Source: Piscicola geometra
Lineage: Eukaryota; Annelida; Clitellata; Hirudinida; Piscicolidae
DNA length: 64,000 bases
Assembly: GCA_943735955.1 (NCBI GenBank)
Contig: OX030966.1
Coordinates: 7,130,306-7,194,305, forward strand
Reading direction: 5' to 3'
Under the pieces are notes generated by a model, which searched no databases, had not been told where the DNA came from, and saw only the letters and a program-made list of their open reading frames with translations. Of this stretch, positions 38,351 through 50,618 are shown in pieces (positions within the stretch are counted from its first letter, which is position 1; every line of letters begins with the position of its first letter). A program made the position numbers and the translations under genes.

Positions 38351-40690
38351 ATGACGAACAAAAAGAAGACCAGAGTTGTGGGTCTGTTACAATGGAATCG
38401 GCAGCAGGCTCTCAAACACGACAAAGACAAGGAAAATCCCAACCCTGTGAGGAATTATTGTAAAAATTTAGTTTTATTCCACGCCACGCTTTTAAATTTA
38501 TGTATTTATACTTTTTCAGTCATACAATCCGTACAACAAATCTTTAAACTTTAAACTCTACTGCACCTCCACAACCACCACCATGCACACAGGCTCCCTC
38601 AGTGTATCATGCTTTAGTGGTGATATTCCTGGAGTTCTTCAGCTGGGGCCTGGTCATGAGCCCTGTCATCACGGTACCTTAGACTTGTCTGAGACATTTT
38701 AATTTCAAATGTTGTGCTGTCTTAATAGATTCATTTCAACATAACTCCACCATTTGCTAACTACAAAAAACTCCTTTTGATGTCTTTCTTTCATATTAAT
38801 ATCCACAATATGTGCACCAAAGCTCCTCCTCCACAGGTGTTGGATGACATGTTTCCAGAGCATGCCTTCCTCATGAACGGACTGATCCAGGGAGTCAAGG
38901 TCATGTCTGAGCCACTCTCATCTACTTGCTTCCAATATTCACTCAACTAGCCAACAAAGCACCAATTATTTAATTTACTGCACAACTGTTCAAAATCAAT
39001 AACACTAAAAATAAAACCTTCAAGCATCTAAACTACCAACCATACCACCCACCATGAACCATCCCACCCACCCACCCACCAACCATCCAACCCACCATCA
39101 ACCTTCCACCCACCTCAGGGCTTGTTATCCTTCTTGAGTGCTCCTCTGATTGGGGCTCTCTCAGACGTGTGGGGCAGACGCCCCTTCCTCTTCCTCACTG
39201 TCACCTTCACGTGCGCACCCATTCCCCTCATGAAGCTGTCGCCATGGTGTGTGCTGCCACTTTTCATCTCACCCATCATCTTTTCTTCTCCCTACCATCT
39301 TTCACCCATCATCTTCCTCCACCACCTTCACCCACCCATCCTTCACTACCTCTTACCCATCATCTTCCTCCACCACCATTCTTCTACCACCACTTCATAC
39401 TCTTTTCTGCACCCATCTATCATAATCTTCCATCTTTCCACCACCACCTTCCATCTCACCCACCCTCACCCACCTTCCCCCCACCAGGTGGTACTTTGCC
39501 ATGTTGTCCCTCTCAGGCGTCTTCTCGGTCACCTTCAGTGTCGTCTTCGCCTACGTTGCTGACGTCACCAGCGAGGAAGAGAGGAGTTCCGCCTATGGAC
39601 TGGTGCGTGCGTGTGGGAGGGGAGGAGGAGAGGGAGGGGAAGAAGAGAGGGAGGGGATGGGGTTTATGGACTGGTGCGTGCGTGTGGGAAGAGAAGAGGA
39701 GAGGGAGGGGTGGGGTTTATGGACTGGTGCGTGCGTGTGGGAAGAGAAGAGGAGAGGGAGGGGTGGGGTTTATGGACTGGTGGGTGAGAAAGTCAGAGTT
39801 TTGGGGTTTCAATTGATTATTTATCAATGTATCAATTACACCCACCCACCAACCACTCCACCCTCTAACCACTCCACCCCCAACCACTCCACCCCCAACC
39901 ACTCCACCCCCAACCACTCCAGCCACCCACCCACCAACTATTCCACCCACTCACCAACCACTCCAGCCACCAACCACCCCCACCACGCAGGTCTCAGCCA
40001 CCTTCGCAGCCTCCCTGGTCACCTCTCCCGCCATTGGGGCCTATCTGGGCAGACTCTACAGCGACAACCTGGTCGTCGCCTTGGCAACCGCAGTGGCAGT
40101 CTTCGACGTCATCTTCATCCTCATCTTCGTGCCCGAGTCGCTGCCCGAGAAGTGCAGGCCGTCGTCGTGGGGCTCAAACATATCGTGGGAGAAGGCCGAC
40201 CCCTTTGGCGTGCGTGTGCTGTGCTGTGGTGTACTGTGGTGGGGGTGGTGTTGTGGTGTGGTGCTGTGCTGTGGTTGTGTGGTGGTGTTGTTGTGGTGGT
40301 GTTGTGGTGCTGTTGTGTTGTGGTGCTGTTGTGGTGGGGGTGGGGTTGTGTTGTGGTGGGGGTGGTGTTGTGGTGGTGTTGTGGTGGTGTTGTGGTGGGG
40401 TCTTGTGGTGGTGTTGTGGTGGGGATGGTGTTGTGGTCTTGTGGTGGTGTTGTTCTTTGGTGGGGGTGGTGTTGTGGTAGGAGTGGGGCTATGAGGTTAG
40501 TTTTACTATAGTGGGGTGGTCGAACAATGGTGGTAGTTGCCACAGCACGCACACACACGTCACCCAGGCGCTGAAGAAGATCGGCTCTGACTTCCTGATA
40601 CTGATGTTGTGCATCACTGTCTTCTTCTCGTACCTGCCCGAGGCCGGCGAGTACTCCAGTTTCTTCGTCTACCTGCGTCTGGTGTGTGTA

Positions 40691-40763
<73 letters not shown>

Positions 40764-40767
40764 GTGT

Positions 40768-40820
<53 letters not shown>

Positions 40821-43800
40821 TGTGTGTATGTGTATGTAGTGCTTCTTGATCAGCATCTGGTGACTCCACCCACCACAGGTGATGAACTTCGACCCTGAGG
40901 ACGTGGCGACCTTTATGGCAGTGGTGGGCATCACGTCGGTCATCTCGCAGGTGCCTGCCTGCCTTTAGTAGCACCCTCAAGCCACCTATAGACAGCCAAT
41001 ACATCCTTTTCTCTTTTTTACAGACAACCACTCCGTCCCTCCACCCCCTCACTAATCTATCCCCTCACTCATCCACCCCCTCACTCATCCACCCCCTCAC
41101 TCATCCACCCCCTCACTCATCCACCCCCTCACTCATCCACCCTCTCACTCATCCACCACCTCACTCATCCACCCCCTCACTCATCCACCACCTCACTCAT
41201 CCACCCCCTCACTCATCCACCCCCTCACTCATCCACCCCCTCACTCATCCACCTCCTCACTCATCCACCCCCTCACTCATCCACCCCCTCACTCATCCAC
41301 CACCTCACTCATCCACCCCTCACTCATCCACCCCCTCACTCATCCACCCCCTCACTCATCCACCCCCTCACTCATCCACCCCCTCACTCATCCACCCCCT
41401 CACTCATCCACCCCCTCACTCATCCACCTCCTCACTCATCCACCCCCTCACTCGCCCACCCATCAACGAACAGACACTCATCATGGGCTTCCTGCTGCAG
41501 TACGTGGGCATCAAGCACACCATCATCCTGGGTCTCCTCCTCGAGATGCTACAACTCTTCATGCTCGGCTTCGGATCCAGGCCTCTGTGCGTTCCATCCC
41601 TTCCTCATCCTTCATTCCTTTAGAGTATCATCCCTTCCTCATCCTTCATTCCTTTAGAGTTTCATCCCTTCCTCATCCTTCATTCCTTTAGAGTTCCATC
41701 CCTTCCTCATCCTTCATTCCTTTAGAGTTTCATCCCTTCCTCATCCTTCATTTCTTTAGAGTTTCATTCCTTCCTCATCCTTCATTCCTTTAGAGTTTCA
41801 TTCCTTCCTCATCCTTCATTCCTTTAGAGTTTCATTCCTTCCTCATCCTTCATTCCTTCCTCATACTTCATTTCTTCCTCATCCTTCATTCCTTCCTCAT
41901 CCTTCATTCCTTTAGAGTTTCATTCCTTCCTCATCCTTCATTCCTTTAGAGTTTCATTCCTTCCTCATCCTTCATTCCTTTAGAGTTTCATTCCTTCCTC
42001 ATCCTTCATTCCTTTAGAGTTTCATTCCTTCCTCATCCTTCATTCCTTTCTCATCCTTCATTCCTTCCTCATCCTTCATTCCTTCCTCATCCTTCATTCC
42101 TTCCTCATCCTTCATTTCTTCCTCATCCTTCATTCCTTCCTCATCCTTCATTCCTTCCTCATCCTTCATTCCTTCCTCATCCTTCATTCCTTCCTCATCC
42201 TTCATTTCTTCCTCATCCTTCATTCCTTTAGAGTTTCATTCCTTCCTCATCCTTCATTCCTTCCTCATCCTTCATTTCTTCCTCATCCTTCATTCCTTCC
42301 TCATCCTTCATTTCTTCTTCATCCTTCATTCCTTCCTCATCCTTCATTCCTTTAGAGTTTCATTCCTTTATCATCATTCATTCCTTTAGAGTTTCATTTC
42401 TTTATCATCCTTCATACCTTTAGAGTTCCATCCCTTCCTCATCCTTCATTCGTTTAGAGTTTCATTCCTTCCTCATCCTTCATTCCTTTAGTGTTTCATT
42501 CCTTCTTCATCCTTCATTCCTTTAGTGTTTCATTCCTTCTTCATCCTTCATTCTTTTTAAACTTCATTCCTTTCTCATACATTTCATTAACCCACAAACT
42601 TTCTCCTTCTTCTTCCCTATCCACCTATCCACCCATCTACCAATCCCACACCCACACAGCATCATCTGGGGGGCTGGCATCTTGGGCGCCATCAGCACCC
42701 TCACCTACCCCTCCATCAGCGCCTTTGTCTCAGCGCATGCGTCAGAAGATCAGCAAGGTGCTTTGGTGGCAATCGACACTGTCACTCATCTTTTGTTTGT
42801 TTTTTCATTCCAACTTTTCTATGCCATCCATTACACCTCTACTCCCATCCACCCGTTCCAGCATCAGCAACACCGCTCCCATCAAAACTACTACTGCACT
42901 ACTTGCACACACCACGCCACCAGGAGTGGCTCAGGGCGTGATCACGGGCATGAGGGGCTTGTGCAACGGACTGGGACCTGCCCTCTTCGGCTTCATCTTC
43001 TACCTCTTCCACATGGATCTCAACGAAGGCACCCGTCTCAAACACCTTGCCTTCTCGCCTCCCCCCATCCCCCCTCACCACCCCTTCCCCCTCTCCTCCT
43101 CCCCTGCCCACGCTGGTCTCTTCAACAACACAGGTGTGGCTGGGTGGCTGCTTGGGTGGCTGTTTCATGGCTGCATGCAGTCCTTCATCATCATCGACCA
43201 TCTATCACCAACACCACAGTGCCAAACTTGAAGCCTGTCCTCGACCCTTACTACCACAGCTACCTGCACAACCTGCACCAGGTCGCTTTTTGTTCTTTAT
43301 CCATTTCTTGCTTTTTCGCTTCAACCTGATTCTTTCATTTTCCACCCAACAATACTCAATCAATCCACCCACCCATCCATCCACCCACCCATCCATCCAC
43401 CCACCCATCCACCCACCCACCCACCCATCCATCCACCCACCCACCCACCCACCCATCCATACACCCACCACATCCACCCATCACAAACCACCACATCGAT
43501 CCACCACGTGTCGACAGACGATCATGCCAGGCCCTCCGTTCGCCTTCGGAGCCATCCTCGTCATCCTCGCCCTCCTCGTCGCCCTCTTCATCCCAGACAA
43601 CCCCCATGCCCACGTCAGAAACCCCGCCTCCCCCTTCCTCCCTCCCCCATCCTCCTCTTCCTCCTCCTCCTCCTCTTCTGCATCCCTCTCTCGCAAGAGT
43701 CTCCTCTTTGACCAGGACACACGTGCGTTTCCATGACGACAATCATCATTCTCATTCATCTATTATCTGTTCACAAAATTACATTTGTTGATGCTTGTGT

Positions 43801-43903
43801 GAGTCACTCCACCTCCACCACCTCGAATGGATTCCCTGCAGACGTGGTGCACCTGGATCGCAGTCAGGAGCCCCTCCTCCCTGCATCCTCCGAGGTCCTC
43901 TGA
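38351..43903 (+). CDS. MFSD14: MFSD14 (Hiat1)-type major facilitator
   Basis: Twelve-helix MFS membrane protein; vertebrate relatives MFSD14A/B sit in endomembranes and resemble sugar carriers, substrate unknown. Fourteen exons join in phase: 38351-38446, 38593-38673, 38837-38899, 39119-39246, 39488-39602, 39991-40209, 40568-40681, 40879-40950, 41474-41586, 42660-42757, 42924-43034, 43220-43281, 43518-43722, 43842-43903; about 512 residues (human about 490). Landmarks: [40 protein letters not shown], the MFS signature [84 protein letters not shown] and a C-terminal SQEPLLP acidic dileucine-like signal also seen in the human tail. Introns are rich in minisatellites, one duplicating the exon 5 donor. 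The stop codon lies in a 42-bp duplication. Confidence 0.96.
39594..39795 (+). repeat. tandem duplication spanning MFSD14 exon 5 donor
   Basis: The junction TATGGACTG|GTGCGTGCGT at 39594 recurs at 39665 and 39719 and, with GTGGGT, at 39773. Unit lengths are about 71, 54 and 54 bp, with GA-rich filler. Confidence 0.93.
40210..40500 (+). repeat. GTGGTGTTGT repeat after MFSD14 exon 6 donor
   Basis: Degenerate GTTGTGGTGG units starting almost at the donor (GGC|GTGCGT at 40209). Confidence 0.88.
40682..40842 (+). repeat. (GT)n from MFSD14 exon 7 donor
   Basis: GT microsatellite with TATG interruptions that begins at the donor itself (CTG|GTGTGT). Confidence 0.95.
41035..41458 (+). repeat. 16-bp minisatellite in MFSD14 intron 8
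   Basis: About 26 copies of CTCACTCATCCACCCC, close to the acceptor at 41473. Confidence 0.96.
41595..42560 (+). repeat. TTCCTTCCTCATCCTTCA minisatellite in MFSD14 intron 9
   Basis: Compound array of 15-bp CATTCCTTCCTCATC units and about 30-bp units containing TTTAGAGTTTCATTCC; pyrimidine-rich on the coding strand. Confidence 0.96.
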
Positions 43904-44045
43904 GCATCCTATCCCCTCCTCCCTGCATCCTCCGAGGTCCTCTGAGCATCCTATCCCCTCCTCCCTGCATCCTCTTCTCTCTTCTGCATCCTATCCCCTC
44001 CTCCCTGCATCCTATCCTCTCTTCTGCATCCTATCCTCTCCTCCT
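43871..44045 (+). repeat. 42-bp repeat carrying the MFSD14 stop codon
   Basis: The 42-bp unit from 43871, which includes the codons for LLPASSEVL and TGA, is repeated at 43913 and partly at 43955, then shorter CTCCCTGCATCCTAT units follow. Confidence 0.9.
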
Positions 44046-45028
44046 CTGCATCCTCTCCACAACCAAAAGTGGATTAAGCTCCGTTTGTATTATTGCACCT
44101 TAACTCAATGTATTTCGAAAGATCCTTACTTAGGTTATGGATTTTTAATTGATTTTTTAAATTATAATTTTTTCTTAATTTGTTGAGTCAAACGCTTATG
44201 ATGCACTCTCCACTCTTGTATAGCGCTGTACAAATTCAATTCGAGGCATTCTGACGTCATGAGCACTCGTGGTGGTAGTATTTCTTCATATTCCATTTCA
44301 ATCGTTTCCAATGCAATGTTTTGTCATGCTTGTTGTACTGCTAAAGGTGGCATCAGTGCTGTGTGCTTGCATACGATTGACTACATGCCCCTCCCCCTAG
44401 TCGCATGGACGCTCAAGAAATGCATGCTTTGTCAAATATTGCAGTCTATTCGACTGAATCACCTTCCTAAGCACAATTTCAACTTTTCGACCCTTTCGCT
44501 CTACCCCTATGACTTCGCAGCAGTGTGCGTGCTTGACTTGAAGTCGTTGTTCTCGTTGCAGAGGGAAGCAAAGCTTGCTTGCACCAGTGTTCGTGTTTTA
44601 TTGCATGCGCTGATTACTGCCTCTTGTTGGCGCCAAAAACGTCCACTCATGCACAATCACCAGTTCCAAATAATGTCTGAATGCTTGTAAGGCATTGTTA
44701 CAATGTAACTTATAATGTAACTTATATGGTAGGGTTTACAGTTCTTTTTGACGATCGCTTGGGTGAAGGCATAGACATTGAGAAGGATTACTTTTGTAGA
44801 TAGTTTATCACATTATGTTTTTTGTATTGGTTTATTGATCACTTTATAGTCGAATTGTCTTTTATACAGCCACGTATAGGCTCTTTAAATTCTCGGCGTT
44901 TAGTCATCTCAAGATTGAATTTTATTTTCAAATAAATGATGTATTTAATATATAATATTTAAATAAAATAAAATATTGTTTTTTAATAATTAATTTATTT
45001 TCTTGACTTACTTAATTTAAAATTTGAA
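44046..45028. other. MFSD14 3' flank, no further gene recognised
   Basis: Contains a LINE-tail-like remnant near 44213-44240 (TTGTATAGCGCTGTACAAATT) and AATAAA motifs at about 44930-44970. A 143-codon frame at 44259-44690 has no family or repeat support and is most likely chance or 3'UTR. Confidence 0.5.
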
Positions 45029-48000
45029 ATGGTCCGTTGTCGATTCACTCCAAAATCTCTGCTAAAGATTTTCATTCTTATAGTTTTCTTAATTTTTGCA
45101 TTACCAGTCTTACTGACCTTTTTTGACACAAATAAATTCTCAGCCCGTCAAGATGTAATAGTCTTTTTATCTTCAATTTATTATCTACTTCATTGATTTA
45201 CAGTATAAAATTAATAGTGTGAATTTTATGTTATAAACTTCATGCTATCAGAACAGATATGAACAATTAATTACTTTTTTATAGTATGAAGAAATAAATG
45301 AACCAGACCAAGATCCACATGTGCCTATAGCTGTCCTGAAAAGAACCCTAGGAAACTTTGAACCAACTTTTCTGCCCGAGAATGGACCAGGTACTTGAGC
45401 AAATTGGAGGCAATGGTGCTCATTATTTTATGCTTGCATATTGTAAAAAGATTAGAATAAATTGAAATGCCCAATTGCCAGGGGAGCAAGGGGAGAAGGT
45501 GATTTTGAGGCCAGAGGAGCAACACAAAGCTCAGGTGTCAGTCAGCGAGTTTGGCTTCAACATGGTCGCCTCTGACAAGATCTCCCTCACCAGGAACATT
45601 CCCGACACCAGACTCGACGAGTGAGTGCCAGTGTCAATAGCACCCTCCCCCTCCCAATGTCTCTGATGCATCGTCCACTGAAGCACTCACAGCATCACCA
45701 GGCAACCACAACTGACACAAACAGGTGCAGGTACTGGCACTACCCAGAGACGGGTCTGGCGACGACAAGCGTCATCATTGTCTTCCACAACGAGGGCTTC
45801 TCGACGCTGCTGAGGACGGTGCACTCGGTCATCAAAATGTCGCCCAAGAAGCTCCTCAAGGAGGTCGTTCTGGTGGATGACTTCAGTGACAAGGGTTCGT
45901 CCGTCTGCTTTCCTTCCTTCTGTTGCAATTCTCATGCAGTAAATAGTGGTCAATTTGGAAGTAATTAATTGCTTGGCTTTGTGACAACCATTATCTTATC
46001 ACCGCATTGTTGCTCTTTCCACCACCATTCAGCCACCACCTACATGACCACTACATGACCACCACACCATTTAACCACCATCACACCGTCTGACCACCAC
46101 ACCATTTGACCACCACACCGTCTGACCACCACATCATTTGACCACCACACCGTCTGACCACCATCACACCGTCTGACACCACCACGTAACCACACGACAG
46201 TGGACTTGAAGGACCGACTGGACAATTACATCGAACGCTTCAAGGGCCTCGTGAAGCTCTACCGCAACGAGGAGAGGTTGGGACTGATCAAGACGCGCAG
46301 CAAGGGCGCCTTTCTGGCCACTGGAGAAGCCATTGTCTTCCTCGACGCCCACTGCGAGTGTGGCAAGAACTGGCTGGTGCCCCTGCTCGACAGGATCCGT
46401 GTCAATAGGTTGGGGGGGTGAGGGTTGGGTGTCAATAGGCTGGGGGGGGTGAGGGTTGGGTGTAAATAGGTTGGGGGGGTGAGGGTTGGGTGTAAATAGG
46501 TTGGGGGGGTGAGGGTTGGGTGTAAATAGGTTGGGGGGGTGAGGGTTGGGTGTCAATAGGTTAAGGGGGTGAGGGTTGGGTGTAAAAAGGTTGGGGGGGA
46601 AGGGTTGAGTGTAAGGAGGTGGGTGTTGGTCTTGCTGTAGAGTTTTAATTGAGGATGCATTCAACTTCTCACCTCCTTCTCACCACTGCCTCTTCAACCA
46701 CCTTCTAATCATGTTTCCACCATCTCCTTAACCAACACCTTCTCACCACCTTCTCACCACCTCCACCTTCACCACCTCCCCACCACAGGAGGACGATGGC
46801 AGTGCCGACGATAGACTCGATTGACTGGAATGACTTCCACTACTCACCTGTCTACCAGAGGAACACGCACTTCAGGTGGAGGGTGGTTGGGGAGGAGGAG
46901 GAGGAGGAGGGAGGAGGGTGGAGGAGGGTGGAGGAGGTTAGTTAATTAAGGCTCTGAGAATGGAAGAAAGAGAGGTAGTGGGTGGGTGCAAGCTGTAATT
47001 GCAAAAAAGTATTTTCAGACAGCCTTAGACAACCCATCCACCGTTCAAGCGACTAAATAACCCTTGAACGACCATCATCATCACCACCATCATCATCATC
47101 ATCACCACCTCACAGAGGCATATTCGAGTGGGGCTTCTTGTACAAGGAGTCTCAGGTGCCCACCAGTGTCCTCAACGCCAGGAAACACAACTCTGAACCC
47201 TATCCGTGAGGGGGTGGATGGAGAGGGGTGGTGGGAGGGGTGGTGGGAGGAGAAATGAGGGTGGAATGATAGGAGGGATGGAGGTAAAATAGGGGGTGGG
47301 GGTAAAAGAAAGGAAGGATGAGCTCCTTGAGTGGGTAAAAGCTAATTTGTAAAGTCTCATCCCTCACACACTCCTCACTTTCCACCCATCCTCGCCCTTA
47401 CCAGCTCACCGACGCACGCTGGGGGCTTGTTTGCCATGAGCAGGCAGTACTTCTTGGAGCTTGGTGGCTACGACCCTGGCCTGCAGATCTGGGGCGGTGA
47501 GAACTTTGAACTGTCTTTCAAGGTGGGTGGTGTTGGAGGGGGTTGTAGGGTGGAGGTGGGTGGTGTTGTAGGGCGTTGTAGGGTGGAGGGGGTTGTAGGG
47601 TGGAGGTGGGTGGTGTTGGAGGGGGTTGTAGGGTGGAGGTGGGTGGTGTTGGAGGGGGTTGTAGGGTGGAGGTGGGTGGTGTTGGAGGGGGTTGTAGGGT
47701 GGAGGTGGGTGGTGTTGGAGGGGGTTGTAGGGTGGAGGTGGGTGGTGTTGGAGGGGGTTGTAGGGTGGAGGTGGGTGGTGTTGGAGGGGGTTGTAGGGTG
47801 GAGGTGGGTGGTGTTGGAGGGGGTTGTAGGGTGGAGGTGGGTGGTGTTGGAGGGGGTTGTAGGGTGGAGGTGGGTGGTGTTGGAGGGGGTTGTAGGGTGG
47901 AGGTGGGTGGTGTTGGAGGGGGTTGTAGGGTGGAGGTGGGTGGTGTTGGAGGGGGTTGTAGGGTGGAGGTGGGTGGTGTTGGAGGGGGTTGTAGGGTGGA

Positions 48001-50618
48001 GGTGGGTGGTGTTGGAGGAGGTTGTAGGGTGGAGGTGGGTGGTGTTGGAGGGGGTTGTAGGGTGGAGGTGGGTGGTGTTGGAGGAGGTTGTAGGGGGGAG
48101 GTGGGTGGTGTTGGAGTGGGTTGTAGGGTGGAGGTGGGTGGTGTTGGAGGGGGTTGTAGGGTGGAGGTGGGTGGTGTTGGAGGAGGTTGTAGGGTGGAGG
48201 TGGGTGGTGTTGGAGGGGGTTGTAGGGTGGAGGTGGGTGGTGTTGGAGGGGGTTGTAGAGTGGAGGTGGGTGGTGTTGGAGGGGGTTGTAGGGTGGAGGT
48301 GGGTGGTGTTGGAGGGGGTTGTAGGGTGGAGGTGAGGGTGAAGGGGAAGATAGAAGGGTGGAGAAGAAGTTAGGAAGTGGTAAAAGCTTCGTGTTAGATT
48401 TTTAAATTTCTTATTAATAATTTTGAACCTGACTTTGATCTTCACCATTACCACCCTATTCTCAGATCTGGCAGTGCGGGGGTCGCATAGAGTGGGTGCC
48501 TTGTTCGAGGGTGGGCCACGTGTACCGCAACCACATGCCCTACGGCTTCGGCAACATCAACCCAAAGATCCCCGTCATTCTCATCGTGTGTGCTTGTTGT
48601 TGTTGTTGTTGTGGTTGTGGTGGTGGTTGTTGTGGTGGTTGTTGTGGTGGTTGTTGTGGTAGTTGTTGTGGTGGTTCTTGTTGTGGTGGTTGTTGTTGTT
48701 GTGGTTGTTTTGGTGGTTGTGGTGGTTGTGGTTGTTGTGGTGGTTGTTGTGGTTGCTGTTGTGGTAGTTGTTGTGGTGGTTGTTGTGGTAGTTGTTGTGG
48801 TGGTTGTTATGGTTGTTGTTGTTGTGGTGGTTTTTGTGAAGTGGTTATGGTAGTGGTTGTGGTTGTCAACGCTGCAAGACTACCACCACCACGCCAGAAC
48901 TACATGCGGGTGGTGGAGGTGTGGCTGGACGACGAGTACAAGGAGTACTTCTACACCAGAGAACCCACCATACGAGGCTACCCCATCGGAGACATCAGTG
49001 CCCAGGTGGCTGGGTGGGTGGGTGGAGGAGGGATGGGTGGAGGAGGGATGGGTGGATGGAGGAGGGATAGGTGGATGGAGGAGGAGGGATGGGTGGAGGG
49101 AGGAGGGATGGGTGGATGGAGGAGGAGGAATGGGTGGAGGGAGGAGGGATGGGTGGAGGGAGGAGGGATGGATGGACTTATGGGAGGAGAAAAGAGGAGG
49201 GATGAATGATGTGTGATTCATTTTGAGATGGGTGTGGCACTCTGAGGATACGTTGTTTTTTCGTTTTCATTCGGAGCTGAATGAAGGGCTTGTCTAACAA
49301 CATCATTCTTCTATCATCCACCCACCATTCCATCTATTCACCCACTCACCCACCCATCACTCACCCATCACTCACCCACCCACCCATCCACCCATCCCCC
49401 ACACACCCATCCACTCACCCACCCACCCACCCATCACCCACCCACCCACTCACCCCTCACCCACTCACCCACCCACTCACCCACCCACCCATCCACCCAC
49501 TCACCCAAAATCCACCCACTCACCCACCCATCCACCCACCCATCCACCCACTCACCCACCCACTCACCCACTCATCCACCCACCCACTCACCCACCAAGT
49601 TGGCCTTCAAGGAACGCAACGAGTGCAAGTCCTTCCGGTGGTTCATGCAGAATGTCGCCATCGAAGTGCTGCACGACTTCCCTGTCTTGCCACCCAACCT
49701 CGTCTGGGGAGAGGTCTGTGTTGGGGGAGGGGTGCTTGGTGTTTGATCGAGAGTGCTTGAGGCTTGAGAGGTGTTTGGGGGGTTTATAAAAGAGGTTCAA
49801 TAGATTTGTGTGGTGCCACAATCACTCAACCCTTTCGACTCCCTCTTTTCTACCCCCTCCATCACACCCTTTTGACCTTCTCCACCACTTGTCCACCCTC
49901 CTCTCCACCTGACCACCCTCTTGACAGATCAAGGTGCGCAAGGGCTGGGCGTGCTGGGACTCGCAGGGCAAGGGACCCAACCAGGGCGCCATCGCCGCCT
50001 CGCACTGCACGCACCAAGGCGGCTGGCAGCTCTTCCGTCTGAACAGCAAGGGCCAGTTGGCGCATGGCGAACGCTGTGTCGACCGCTACAATGGCGATCG
50101 TCTCTCGATCAACTTCTGCCCACGAGAGCCCACTGGCAGCTGGCAGTATGAGCAGGTTGTGGGGGGGTTGTGAGCAGGAAGTGGGGGGGTTGTGAGCAGG
50201 AAGTGGAGGGGTTGTGAGCATGTAGTGGGGGGAGGGATTTTGAGAAAGTTGTCTTCCATTCACACTTCCATGCATCACCACACACGCACACCACCACACA
50301 CGCACACCACCGTACACGCACACCACCCCACACGCACACCACCACACACGCACACCACCACACACGCACACCACCACACACGCACACCACACACACACGC
50401 ACACCACCACACACGCACGCCACCACACACGCACACCACCACACACACACGCACACCACCACACACGCACGCACACACAGGAGAGCGGCTTGATGCGGTA
50501 CGGCAACTCAGGCAAGTGCGCACACCTCGACGCGAGGAAGATGAGTCTGTCGCTGCAGCAGTGTGATGTCAGCTCGCCTGGCCAGCAGTTCGACGTCGTC
50601 AAGGTGAAGACGTGGTGA
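45029..50618 (+). CDS. GALNT: polypeptide N-acetylgalactosaminyltransferase
   Basis: Golgi type II membrane enzyme (CAZy GT27 plus CBM13) that starts mucin-type O-glycans by moving GalNAc from UDP-GalNAc to Ser/Thr. Thirteen exons join in phase: 45029-45154, 45285-45390, 45482-45620, 45725-45894, 46201-46408, 46789-46875, 47116-47205, 47405-47522, 48466-48585, 48898-49005, 49600-49713, 49928-50155, 50481-50618; about 583 residues. The signal anchor is at residues 9-32. Landmarks: [48 protein letters not shown] with the metal-binding D-x-H at about 229-231, [32 protein letters not shown] (about 338), [10 protein letters not shown]. The ricin-B lectin domain (463-583) has GWQLF and SWQYE; its last QxW is QQF. 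Exon 13 may end at the TGA used or splice on at AAG|GTGAAG. Subfamily not determined. Confidence 0.97.
46030..46195 (+). repeat. CCACCACACCGTCTGA repeat in GALNT intron 4
   Basis: Degenerate 16-bp units of ACCACCACACCGTCTG before the acceptor at 46200. Confidence 0.88.
46401..46612 (+). repeat. 30-bp repeat spanning GALNT exon 5 donor
   Basis: Seven units of GT(C/A)AATAGGTTGGGGGGGT plus GAGGGTTGGGT. The first contains the true exon end and donor (GTCAATAG|GTTGGG at 46401-46409); the others start at about 46431, 46462, 46492, 46522, 46552 and 46582. Confidence 0.95.
47523..48345 (+). repeat. 33-bp G-rich minisatellite from GALNT exon 8 donor
   Basis: About 25 copies of GTGGGTGGTGTTGGAGGGGG followed by TTGTAGGGTGGAG. 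The array starts at the donor (AAG|GTGGGT); every unit reads GAG|GTGGGT, a strong 5' splice site match. Because 33 is a multiple of 3, a 300-codon frame runs through it. Confidence 0.97.
48590..48870 (+). repeat. GTTGTGGTGG repeat after GALNT exon 9 donor
   Basis: Degenerate GTT/GTG triplet array starting a few bases after the donor at 48585. Confidence 0.92.
49006..49200 (+). repeat. GGATGGGTGGAGGGAGGAG repeat from GALNT exon 10 donor
   Basis: Purine-rich units beginning at the donor CAG|GTGGCTGGGTGGG. Confidence 0.9.
49315..49597 (+). repeat. CACCCACCCACTCACC repeat before GALNT exon 11
   Basis: Degenerate CACCCACTCACCCACC units ending at the acceptor CCACCAAG (49599). Confidence 0.92.
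50270..50479 (+). repeat. ACACGCACACCACCAC repeat before GALNT exon 13
   Basis: About 12 copies of CACACGCACACCACCA ending at the acceptor CACACACAG (50480). Confidence 0.93.

Noticed and set aside
44259..44690. 143-codon Cys-containing frame
   Set aside because: No homology recognised, no splice signals, lies where the MFSD14 3' region is expected.
47427..48335. 302-codon frame continuing GALNT exon 8
   Set aside because: Exon 8 ends at a strong donor (47522) and the next family segment ([11 protein letters not shown]) is at 48466; the frame beyond is the 33-bp array. Kept only as a possible mis-splicing product.
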